Shown one piece after another: positions 1 to 6,333 of a stretch of DNA of 7,961 bases. How positions within the stretch are numbered: position 1 is the first letter of the stretch; every line of letters begins with the position of its first letter. Under the pieces are notes generated by a model. That model saw nothing but the letters and a program-made list of their open reading frames with translations, ran no database searches and was not told the origin of the DNA. This stretch comes from JACKOF01 sp041571855 (GTDB lineage Bacteria; Pseudomonadota; Gammaproteobacteria; Pseudomonadales; Porticoccaceae). The stretch is from NCBI GenBank assembly GCA_041571855.1, contig JBFFTH010000092.1, positions 1-7,961 of the forward strand, read 5' to 3'. The translations under genes and the position numbers were made by a program.

Positions 1-459
1 ATCCTTACCGGACAACAGGCGCGTCTCATAGCCGGCGACCACATAGGGTGCAGCCTCCAGCACACCCTCATCGACAATTCGGGTTCGGGAGAGGAAGTTG
101 TTGATTGCCTCCAGCGGGATTGCATCTATCGGTTTGTCACTGGGAAGCTCTCTGATTTGCGGAGACAGCTTGACCACCCGGTCACCGCGCTGAAGCATCA
201 GGCGTGGCTTGCCGTCGATATAGACCAGCTTGATGATGTCGCCGGGATAAATCAGGTGCGGGTTGCGAATTTGCGGATTGACATACCAGATTTCCGGCCA
301 CAACCAGGGTCTGCTAAGAAAGTAGTCGGAGATATCCCAGAGAGTATCTCCTTTTTTGACCGTATAGGTATCCGGGACATCATTAAACGGTTCATCTGCG
401 GCAATTGTTGCAAGAGCAAACATCCAGATGCTTAAAAATGCCAACAGTGCTTTTTTCAT
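1..459 (-). CDS. LysM-domain secreted protein, partial (C-terminus beyond left edge)
   Basis: The reading frame starts at an ATG (complement of 457-459) and stays open to the left edge, giving 153 visible residues. Residues 1 to about 20 form a Sec signal peptide: MKK, a hydrophobic core, then a TIAA/DE cleavage region. Residues about 31-80 are a LysM fold with TYTVKKGDTLWDIS at the start and NPHLIYPGDIIKL at the end, which in this family binds the glycan backbone of peptidoglycan. The protein is therefore probably periplasmic or envelope-associated. The region after residue 85 is not a domain I recognise. A good ribosome binding site (AGGAC) lies 7 nt upstream of the start. The gene diverges from def, as LysM genes do in Pseudomonas and many other gammaproteobacteria, where dprA usually follows; that gene would lie beyond the edge. 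The exact cellular role of this conserved neighbour is not known to me. Confidence 0.9.
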   Translation of the reverse strand, partial: MKKALLAFLSIWMFALATIAADEPFNDVPDTYTVKKGDTLWDISDYFLSRPWLWPEIWYVNPQIRNPHLIYPGDIIKLVYIDGKPRLMLQRGDRVVKLSPQIRELPSDKPIDAIPLEAINNFLSRTRIVDEGVLEAAPYVVAGYETRLLSGKD

Positions 460-466
460 TGTGGTC

Positions 467-471
467 GTCCT
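467..471 (-). promoter_or_regulatory. Ribosome binding site of the LysM gene
   Basis: On the minus strand AGGAC sits 7 nt before the ATG at 459. The spacing is normal and supports that start, which also places the signal peptide at the N-terminus. Confidence 0.7.
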
Positions 472-491
472 GTGTACAGTTTTTCTTGGTG

Positions 492-497
492 TATAAT
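492..497 (+). promoter_or_regulatory. Putative -10 element (TATAAT) for the def operon
   Basis: A perfect TATAAT hexamer lies 95 nt before the def start. No good -35 is present at 16-18 nt upstream (bases 468-475 read TCCTGTGT), and the TG of an extended -10 is not in register. If used, transcription would start near 504 and give a leader of about 89 nt. A second weaker candidate is TTAACA (547-552) with TGCTAGAAA (569-577), but its spacer is 19 nt. That one would start transcripts only about 9 nt before def. Confidence 0.4.
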
Positions 498-507
498 CAC
501 CGGCCCC

Positions 508-615
508 ATGCGAATTACGGTCAAAATACCATCATCCGCACCAATGTTAACAGTGGATTATCGCAGATTGCTAGAAACTCGTCACAAACACAATGGCCAT
601 ATTAACCATCCTTGA
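508..615 (+). other. Short upstream ORF overlapping the def start (35 codons, doubtful)
   Basis: An ATG at 508 opens a 35-codon frame that ends at TGA 613-615, so it overlaps the first 23 bases of def in another frame. It begins only a few bases after the transcription start predicted from TATAAT 492-497 and has no Shine-Dalgarno sequence. Its codons are poor for this genome (CGA, ATA, TTA, CTA, AGA), which argues against a conserved protein. It is recorded only because def itself lacks a ribosome binding site and such a frame could couple to it. Most likely it is chance. Confidence 0.12.
557..585 (-). promoter_or_regulatory. Putative sigma70 promoter for the LysM gene
   Basis: Read on the minus strand, GTGACG (580-585) matches the -35 consensus at 4 of 6 positions. 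It is followed by a 17-nt spacer and GATAAT (557-562), which matches the -10 consensus at 5 of 6. A TG one base before the -10 gives the extended form TGCGATAAT. The start of transcription would be near 550, leaving a leader of about 90 nt before the ATG at 459. This was found by eye, with no experimental support. Confidence 0.5.
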
Positions 616-1099
616 ATACCCCGATCCCCGCCTGAGAACCATAGCCAAGCCGGTTGCAGTGGTGGACGACCGCATTCGCAAGCTTGTCAGTGATATGCTG
701 GAAACCATGTACGATGCGCCCGGTATCGGCCTGGCTGCGACCCAGGTGGATGTCCACGAACAAGTGGTGGTGATGGACCTCTCTGATGACCAGAGCCAGC
801 CCATGGTTTTTATCAATCCGCAGGTAGAGGTGCTGGGCAATGAATGTAGCAGCTATGACGAAGGCTGCCTGTCCGTGCCCGGCTTTTACGAATCTGTCGA
901 GCGGCCTGAAAATATCCGTGTCAAGGCGCTGAACGAGAAAGGTGAATCCTTCGAACTGGAGCCCGACGGACTGATGGCGGTGTGCATTCAACACGAACTG
1001 GATCACCTCAACGGGAAACTGTTTGTAGACTATCTGTCGCGGATGAAGCGCGACCGCATCCGCAAGAAGCTGGAAAAACTTCACCGCCAGCAAAAATAG
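593..1099 (+). CDS. def: Peptide deformylase
   Basis: This cytoplasmic metalloenzyme removes the N-formyl group from the initiator methionine of nascent proteins. At 168 residues it has the length of the E. coli enzyme. All three family motifs are present: GIGLAATQ (44-51), EGCLS (90-94) and HELDH (134-138). Cys92, His134 and His138 should hold the metal (Fe2+ in family members), and Glu135 is the catalytic acid/base. The start is fixed: the frame has a TAG at 572-574 and no other start codon after it, and the N-terminus MAILTILEYPDPRLR fits the family. There is no Shine-Dalgarno sequence; the bases before the ATG read CGTCACAAACACA. It is the first gene of the run and is followed after 51 bp by fmt, whose product makes the formylated start tRNA that creates its substrate. 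Confidence 0.98.
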   Translation: MAILTILEYPDPRLRTIAKPVAVVDDRIRKLVSDMLETMYDAPGIGLAATQVDVHEQVVVMDLSDDQSQPMVFINPQVEVLGNECSSYDEGCLSVPGFYESVERPENIRVKALNEKGESFELEPDGLMAVCIQHELDHLNGKLFVDYLSRMKRDRIRKKLEKLHRQQK

Positions 1100-1136
1100 T
1101 CCAGCTCAACCTGAACCGAATCCTGTCAGAGAGCCC

Positions 1137-1143
1137 AGAAGAG
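1137..1143 (+). promoter_or_regulatory. Ribosome binding site of fmt
   Basis: The purine run AGAAGAG ends 7 nt before the fmt ATG at 1151. It is a moderate Shine-Dalgarno at good spacing. The rest of the 51-bp def-fmt gap contains no hairpin with a T-tract, so readthrough from def is expected. Confidence 0.55.
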
Positions 1144-1150
1144 AATTTTT

Positions 1151-2122
1151 ATGACCAGCGCGCAGAACCGATTGCGGATTGTCTTTGCAGGAACCCCTGA
1201 TTTTGCCGCTCTGCACCTGCAAGCGCTGCTTGAAGCCGACAACCACGATGTTGTGGCCGTCTATACCCAGCCCGACCGTCCCGCCGGTCGCGGCAAAAAA
1301 GTCAGTCCTTCGCCAGTCAAATCCCTGGCCCTTGCGCACAAGCTGCCGGTGTTCCAGCCAGAAACACTGAAAGGTGCCGAGGCGCAACAACAGCTGGCTC
1401 AGTTCGGGGCTGATATTATGGTGGTGGTGGCTTATGGTCTGCTGTTGCCCGGGGCTATTCTCGAAACACCCCGGCTTGGATGCATTAACGTGCACGCCTC
1501 ACTGTTACCGCGTTGGCGCGGGGCCGCGCCCATTCAACGCGCCATTGAAGCAGGCGATACCGAAACCGGGATCACCATCATGCAGATAGACGAGGGACTC
1601 GATACCGGCGATATGATAGTGTGCGCTCACATACCCATTGAAGCACGGGAAACAGGGGGATCGCTGCACGACAAACTGGCCGCCATCGGTCCGGGCGCGC
1701 TTGAAAAGGCATTATCGGAGCTTGCCGAGGGTTCTGCCGTTGCTGAAAAGCAGGATGTTGCCCTCAGCAATTATGCACCAAAAATTAGCAAGCAGGAGGC
1801 GGAACTGGACTGGCAGCAGGCGGCCGATGCGATTGATCGCAAGGTGCGCGCCTTTAACCCCTTCCCGGTCGCTTATAGCTCACTGGACCAGACCAGAATA
1901 CGCATTTGGGGCGGTCACACGGTTTCCGGCGATGGCGAGGCCGGTGTTATTCTCCGGTCCAGTCCCGAGGGCATTGTTGTTGGTTGCGGGGAGGGCTGTT
2001 TTGCTATCACCGAGCTGCAGCTGCCCGGCAAAAAACGTCTTGCTGTCGGGCAGGTTCTCAACGCCTACGCCGACACCTTTACGGTGGGCACACGCTTCCG
2101 CCAACACGTTAAGACCCGATGA
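1151..2122 (+). CDS. fmt: Methionyl-tRNA formyltransferase
   Basis: The enzyme transfers a formyl group from 10-formyltetrahydrofolate to Met-tRNA(fMet), making the initiator used in bacterial translation. The length is 323 residues, close to the usual 315. The N-terminal formyltransferase domain (about 7-195) starts with FAGTPDF (12-18). PDRPAGRGKK (41-50) matches the loop that recognises the tRNA acceptor stem in E. coli. The catalytic segment NVHASLLPRWRGAAPI spans 113-128, with Asn113, His115 and Asp151 (in LDTGD) matching the E. coli active-site triad. The C-terminal OB-like tRNA-binding domain runs from about 210 and includes KVRAFNPFP (232-240). It lies 51 bp after def, and its stop overlaps the rsmB start in ATGA, which suggests translational coupling. 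Confidence 0.98.
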   Translation: MTSAQNRLRIVFAGTPDFAALHLQALLEADNHDVVAVYTQPDRPAGRGKKVSPSPVKSLALAHKLPVFQPETLKGAEAQQQLAQFGADIMVVVAYGLLLPGAILETPRLGCINVHASLLPRWRGAAPIQRAIEAGDTETGITIMQIDEGLDTGDMIVCAHIPIEARETGGSLHDKLAAIGPGALEKALSELAEGSAVAEKQDVALSNYAPKISKQEAELDWQQAADAIDRKVRAFNPFPVAYSSLDQTRIRIWGGHTVSGDGEAGVILRSSPEGIVVGCGEGCFAITELQLPGKKRLAVGQVLNAYADTFTVGTRFRQHVKTR

Positions 2123-3459
2123 GTGCTCGCACAGAAGCGGCCCGCACCATTTCCGGCCTCCTTCGCAAGGGGGAATCGCTGAGTACCCTGTTGCCGCAGA
2201 GCCTTAAGCGCGTGCCTGAAAAGGACCGGGGGCTCTACCAGGAGCTCTGCTACGGCACCCTGCGCTGGTACCCGAAACTGGAATGCTACCTGGCGGAGCT
2301 GCTGAATAAACCATTCAAGCCGAAAGACTTCGACATTCAGGCGCTGCTGGCCTGCGCACTCTACCAGCTGTCCGCTACGCGCATTCCACCCCACGCCGCG
2401 GTCAACGAGTCTGTTACCTGCTGCGATGAATTGAAAAAACCGTGGGCAAAAGGTTTGGTCAACGCTGTCCTGCGCCGATTTCAGCGGGAGCAGGTCAACC
2501 TGGACAGAATTCTCGCCGCCAGACCCGCTTTCAAATACGCTCATCCCGATTGGTTGCTGGAGGCATGGCTGGCAGACTGGCCCGAGGCCTTCGAGTCCCT
2601 GATTGAAGCCAATAACCAGCGCCCGCCCATGACCCTGCGAGTCAACCGTCTGCAAATCAGCCGCCAGGACTACCTGCAGAAGTTGATCGCTGCGGGGATC
2701 GGTGCCACGGAAACCGAATTCAGCCAAGATGGCCTGCTGCTTGATCATCCTCAGGATGTATCCAGCCTGCCGGGGTTTGCCGAAGGCATGGTCAGCATCC
2801 AGGATGAAGCGGCACAATTGGCAGCCCAACTGTTGCAGTTGCAACCGGCGCAGCGTGTACTGGACGCCTGCTGCGCACCGGGTGGTAAAACCTGCCATAT
2901 TCTCGAGCAGCTCGGCAGGTGTGGCGAGGTAACGGCTGTCGACGTTGATGAATCCCGACTTGGCCGGGTCGAGGAAAACCTGCAGCGGCTGCAATTGTCC
3001 GCCAGACTGATCGCTGCCGATGCCGCCAGCCTCTCAAGCTGGTGGAACGGTGAGCCGTTTGACCGGGTGTTACTGGACGCCCCGTGCTCGGCCACCGGCG
3101 TGATAAGGCGGCATCCTGATATCAAGCTGCTGCGCAAGCCGGAGGACATTCCGCGGCTGGTGGAAACCCAGCTGCAGCTGCTGAAAATACTCTGGACCAC
3201 CCTGAAACCCGGAGGCATTATGCTCTATGCCACCTGTTCTACCCTGCCGCAGGAGAATGATGGCGTGATCGAACGCTTCCTCAGGCAGACAAAGGATGCC
3301 GAGCTGCACCATCCACTATTGCGGTGTGGCTTCAGAACGGCAGCCGGGCAACAACTCTTGCCCCAGGTCAATGGACACGACGGCTTTTACTACGCTAGGC
3401 TTTCAAAAGCAGAGTACGGTGTAGCCACCAGCCACCAGACAGGGCCATACAGAGAATGA
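2119..3459 (+). CDS. rsmB: 16S rRNA (cytosine(967)-C(5))-methyltransferase
   Basis: RsmB methylates C967 of 16S rRNA with S-adenosylmethionine. The length is 446 residues, against about 429 in E. coli. Residues 1 to about 140 form the all-helical NusB-like RNA-binding domain (HAAVNESV at 92-99, KGLVNAVLRR at 111-120). The Rossmann methyltransferase domain follows, with SAM motif DACCAPGGKT (249-258), LDAPCSATGV (319-328, Cys323) and ATCST (371-375). By family knowledge Cys373 is the nucleophile and Cys323 releases the product. The family normally ends near GHDGFYYARLSK (419-430); 16 residues rich in polar amino acids follow here. The start overlaps the fmt stop (ATGA) and has no clear Shine-Dalgarno, so translation probably depends on coupling to fmt. 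The stop overlaps the trkA start in the same way. Confidence 0.97.
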   Translation: MSARTEAARTISGLLRKGESLSTLLPQSLKRVPEKDRGLYQELCYGTLRWYPKLECYLAELLNKPFKPKDFDIQALLACALYQLSATRIPPHAAVNESVTCCDELKKPWAKGLVNAVLRRFQREQVNLDRILAARPAFKYAHPDWLLEAWLADWPEAFESLIEANNQRPPMTLRVNRLQISRQDYLQKLIAAGIGATETEFSQDGLLLDHPQDVSSLPGFAEGMVSIQDEAAQLAAQLLQLQPAQRVLDACCAPGGKTCHILEQLGRCGEVTAVDVDESRLGRVEENLQRLQLSARLIAADAASLSSWWNGEPFDRVLLDAPCSATGVIRRHPDIKLLRKPEDIPRLVETQLQLLKILWTTLKPGGIMLYATCSTLPQENDGVIERFLRQTKDAELHHPLLRCGFRTAAGQQLLPQVNGHDGFYYARLSKAEYGVATSHQTGPYRE

Positions 3460-4838
3460 AAATAATCATTGCCGGCGCGGGAACCGTTGGTGCAACGCTG
3501 GCCGAACACCTGGCCAGGGAGTCCATGGATATCACGGTCATCGACGCCAATTCGCAGCGTCTTGCCGAGCTGCAGGACAGGCTGGACATACGCACCGTCG
3601 CCGGTCACGCCGCACATCCCGATGTGTTGATACGCAGTGGTATCGAGGACGCCGATATCCTGGTTGCCGTCACCAATGTAGACGAGATCAATATGGCCGC
3701 CTGCCAGATCGCCTATTCCCTGTTTCGGACACCTACCAAGATTGCCCGCGTTCGCGACGAAAACTACACCACAAAAAAACATGCCGACGCGCTTTTCAAT
3801 GAGCAGAACATTCCTATCGACGTGCTGATCACCCCGGAACAGGTGGTCACCGATTTTATCTATAAGCTGATCGACCAGCCGGGTGCATTACAGGTGATGG
3901 ACTTTGCCGATGGCAGGGCCCAACTGGTCGCCGTTCGCGCCGTTGAGGGCGGGCCGCTGATCGGCCAGGAACTGCGCCACATCCGCGAGCGCCTGCCGAA
4001 GGTCGATGCGCGGGTTGCGGCTATCTTCCGACAGGATCGCCCCATTGTCCCGGAGGGCGACACGATTATTGAACAGGGCGACGAGGTTTTCTTTATTGCC
4101 GCAACGGGCAATATCCGCACCGTCATGGGTGAAATGCGCAAACTGGAAACACCCTACCGCCGCCTGATCATTGCCGGCGGCGGCAACGTCGGCCTGCGGC
4201 TTGCGAAAGCGCTGGAACAGAATTTCAACGTAAAGCTTATCGAATACTCCAAACCGCGCTGCGAATTGCTGGCGGAGCAGCTGGACCACACCGTGGTGTT
4301 GAACGGGTCGACCACTGACAAAGAGTTGCTGCTGGATGAAAGTATCGACAAAACCGATGTTTTCCTGGCTCTGACCAACGACGACGAAATCAACATCATG
4401 GCCTCCATGCTGGCCAAGCGACTGGGTGCCAAAAAAGTCATGACACTGATCAGCAACCCGGTCTATGCCGATCTCATGCAGGGCGGTGAAATCGATATCG
4501 CCTTCTCGCCTCAAACAGCCACCGTGAGCCTGTTGCTGGCACACGTCCGGCGCGGCGATACGGTCAATGTTCACTCCCTGCGTCGCGGCGCCGCAGAGGC
4601 CATGGAAATTATTGTCCACGGCGATTACAAGAACTCAAAAGTGGTTGACCGGGCAGTGGAGGACATCAAGGCGCCGCCGGGGACAACCCTCGCTGCACTG
4701 GTGCGAGGTGAGGATGTCATCATCTGTCACCATGACACCATCATCCGGGAAGGCGATCACGCCATCGTCTTTGTGGTCGACAAGCGCCGCACCCGTGATA
4801 TCGAAAAGCTGTTTTCAGTCAGCTTTCATTTTTTCTAG
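3456..4838 (+). CDS. trkA: Trk system K+ uptake regulatory subunit TrkA
   Basis: TrkA is the peripheral cytoplasmic subunit that binds nucleotides (NAD(H), ATP in studied members) and gates the TrkH K+ channel. At 460 residues it has the family length (458 in E. coli) and the typical duplicated architecture. The first RCK_N Rossmann domain has GAGTVG (7-12) and the acidic Asp30 at the end of the second strand, with RCK_C at about 144-228. The second RCK_N has GGGNVG (241-246) and Glu263, with RCK_C at about 376-456. Both nucleotide sites look intact. The ATG lies inside the rsmB end as ATGA, and only a weak purine run precedes it, so coupling to rsmB is likely. Its partner trkH follows after 14 bp. 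Confidence 0.97.
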   Translation: MKIIIAGAGTVGATLAEHLARESMDITVIDANSQRLAELQDRLDIRTVAGHAAHPDVLIRSGIEDADILVAVTNVDEINMAACQIAYSLFRTPTKIARVRDENYTTKKHADALFNEQNIPIDVLITPEQVVTDFIYKLIDQPGALQVMDFADGRAQLVAVRAVEGGPLIGQELRHIRERLPKVDARVAAIFRQDRPIVPEGDTIIEQGDEVFFIAATGNIRTVMGEMRKLETPYRRLIIAGGGNVGLRLAKALEQNFNVKLIEYSKPRCELLAEQLDHTVVLNGSTTDKELLLDESIDKTDVFLALTNDDEINIMASMLAKRLGAKKVMTLISNPVYADLMQGGEIDIAFSPQTATVSLLLAHVRRGDTVNVHSLRRGAAEAMEIIVHGDYKNSKVVDRAVEDIKAPPGTTLAALVRGEDVIICHHDTIIREGDHAIVFVVDKRRTRDIEKLFSVSFHFF

Positions 4839-4841
4839 GAG
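4837..4841 (+). promoter_or_regulatory. Ribosome binding site of trkH, overlapping the trkA stop
   Basis: AGGAG shares its first two bases with the TAG stop of trkA and lies 11 nt before the trkH ATG. It is the strongest Shine-Dalgarno among the genes of the + strand run, though the spacing is slightly long. A ribosome terminating on trkA would sit on it. Confidence 0.65.
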
Positions 4842-4852
4842 TCCGCCTCACC

Positions 4853-6301
4853 ATGCACGCTTCGGTCATCGCCCGTGTACTCGGCTTGCTGCTGATGGTG
4901 TTCAGTCTCACCATGTTGCCGCCAATCCTGGTGGCCTCCATTTACGAGGAAAACACCAGCCAGGTTTTTTTCCTGGCCTTTGCCCTGACCTTCTCCACCG
5001 GCATCATCATCTGGCTGCCATTTAGCCGCAAGCGGGCAGAACTGCGCACCCGCGACGGCTTTTTGATTACCGTGCTGTTCTGGCTGGAACTGGGACTTGC
5101 GGGTGCCATCCCGCTGATGCTTTCAGAGACACCGCACCTGTCACTTCCGGACGCGGTTTTCGAATCCATCTCGGGGCTCACCACCACCGGCGCCACGGTG
5201 ATGACCGGGCTCGATGACCTGCCCCGATCCATTCTCTACTATCGCCAGCAATTGCAGTGGCTGGGCGGCATCGGGATTGTCGTCATCGCCGTCGCCATTA
5301 TGCCGATGCTGGGCGTGGGTGGCATGCAGCTTTACCGTGCGGAAACACCCGGGCCGGTAAAAGACAACAAGCTGACGCCGCGAATCGCGCAGACCGCCAA
5401 GGTGCTGTTCGGCATTTATCTCACCCTGACGTTGATTTGCGCCATGAGCTATTACTACGCCGGCATGTCACTGTTTGACGCGATCTGTCACAGTTACGCC
5501 ACCATTGCCATAGGCGGCTTTTCGACCCACGATGCCAGCATTGGTTATTTTGACAGCCATGTCATCATGATGATCTGTATCGTCTTTATGATCATCTCCG
5601 GTATCAACTTCGCCCTGCACTACTACACGGTGCTGCGTCATTCCGTGGGGCATTATTGGCGCAACCCCGAGGCGCGCATGTATCTTTCGATGATGGCCGG
5701 TGGCTGCGTCCTGGTTTGCGGCTATCTGTTCTTGACCGGCACCTACAACGGCGAAGACAGCCTCTATCACGGGGTTTTCCAGCTCGTATCCCTGATGACG
5801 ACCACCGGCTTTGCCACACAGAACTTCAGCCAGTGGCCAACCTTTCTGCCGATGCTGATGCTTTGTTTCTCCTTTTTCGGCGCCTGCGCAGGCTCGACAG
5901 GTGGCGGCATCAAAATTGGCCGCATGCAGATTCTGGCGAAAGAAAGCCTCAGGCAGATCAACCGGCTGATCCACCCCAATGCCGTGGTGCGAATCAAACT
6001 GCGCAACAAGACCGTACCCAACAGGGTGGTAGAGGCGGTCTGGGCTTTTTTCGGGGTTTACCTGGCGGCCTACTACATCATGGTGCTGCTGATCATGGCA
6101 ACCGGGCTCGATTACACCACGGCCTGGTCCGCCACCGCGGCTGCCATGAACAACCTGGGGCCCGGCCTGGGAGATGTCTCCGCCCACTACGGCGATATCA
6201 GCGACTTTGCCAAATTGATTCTGTGTGGCGGCATGTTGCTGGGTCGGCTGGAAATTTTCACCCTGCTGGTGCTGTTTTCACCGGCCTTCTGGCGCCATTA
6301 A
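4853..6301 (+). CDS. trkH: Trk system K+ uptake channel subunit TrkH
   Basis: This inner-membrane protein forms the K+ permeation pathway of the Trk system. At 482 residues it matches E. coli TrkH (483). It has the four M1-P-M2 repeats of the SKT superfamily, each with a filter glycine: TTTGAT (110-115, Gly113), IAIGGF (218-223), TTTGFA (316-321) and NLGPGL (434-439). After the third filter, CAGSTGGGIKIGR (345-357) matches the glycine-rich intramembrane loop that gates the pore in TrkH structures. Two extra N-terminal helices (about 5-30 and 38-57) precede the core, as in TrkH rather than KtrB. It ends in AFWRH. The gene is 14 bp after trkA, so channel and regulator are probably made from one transcript. 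The next gene converges on it after 12 bp. Confidence 0.97.
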   Translation: MHASVIARVLGLLLMVFSLTMLPPILVASIYEENTSQVFFLAFALTFSTGIIIWLPFSRKRAELRTRDGFLITVLFWLELGLAGAIPLMLSETPHLSLPDAVFESISGLTTTGATVMTGLDDLPRSILYYRQQLQWLGGIGIVVIAVAIMPMLGVGGMQLYRAETPGPVKDNKLTPRIAQTAKVLFGIYLTLTLICAMSYYYAGMSLFDAICHSYATIAIGGFSTHDASIGYFDSHVIMMICIVFMIISGINFALHYYTVLRHSVGHYWRNPEARMYLSMMAGGCVLVCGYLFLTGTYNGEDSLYHGVFQLVSLMTTTGFATQNFSQWPTFLPMLMLCFSFFGACAGSTGGGIKIGRMQILAKESLRQINRLIHPNAVVRIKLRNKTVPNRVVEAVWAFFGVYLAAYYIMVLLIMATGLDYTTAWSATAAAMNNLGPGLGDVSAHYGDISDFAKLILCGGMLLGRLEIFTLLVLFSPAFWRH

Positions 6302-6333
6302 AAAAACCGGCTGCTACTGGTCCTGGTCCAGCT
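6300..6333 (-). terminator. Possible weak intrinsic terminator of the dctP transcript
   Basis: On the minus strand a run of seven T (6300-6306) follows the dctP stop closely. It is preceded by CCGGTT, which can pair with AGCTGG (6328-6333) in a 6-bp stem. That stem has two G-U pairs and a 17-nt loop, so it is weak and lies partly in the dctP coding end. I see no comparable element for trkH on the plus strand. Confidence 0.22.

Larger units (their letters stand above)
460..592. other. Divergent intergenic region between the LysM gene and def
   Basis: This 133-bp gap is the only long noncoding stretch in the window. It is clearly richer in A and T than the flanking genes. It holds the promoter candidates for both directions, the ribosome binding site of the LysM gene, and the small palindrome TGTTAACA (545-552). 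I see no tRNA, terminator or riboswitch-like architecture in it. Confidence 0.7.

Noticed and set aside
545..552. Palindrome TGTTAACA in the divergent region, considered as an operator.
   Set aside because: It is only 8 bp and occurs once, with no second copy and no match to a regulator site I can name. Chance is sufficient in AT-rich DNA.
602..1093. A 163-codon open frame antisense to nearly all of def.
   Set aside because: It is a codon-bias shadow of a well-supported gene. Its translation has no recognisable motif, signal peptide or ribosome binding site.
2065..2994. A 309-codon frame on the minus strand inside fmt/rsmB.
   Set aside because: It is opposite two clearly conserved genes. 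The composition is what GC-rich antisense frames give, and no domain is recognisable.
3888..4619. A 243-codon frame on the minus strand inside trkA.
   Set aside because: It lies fully antisense to trkA, whose motifs are intact throughout. There is no independent evidence of coding.
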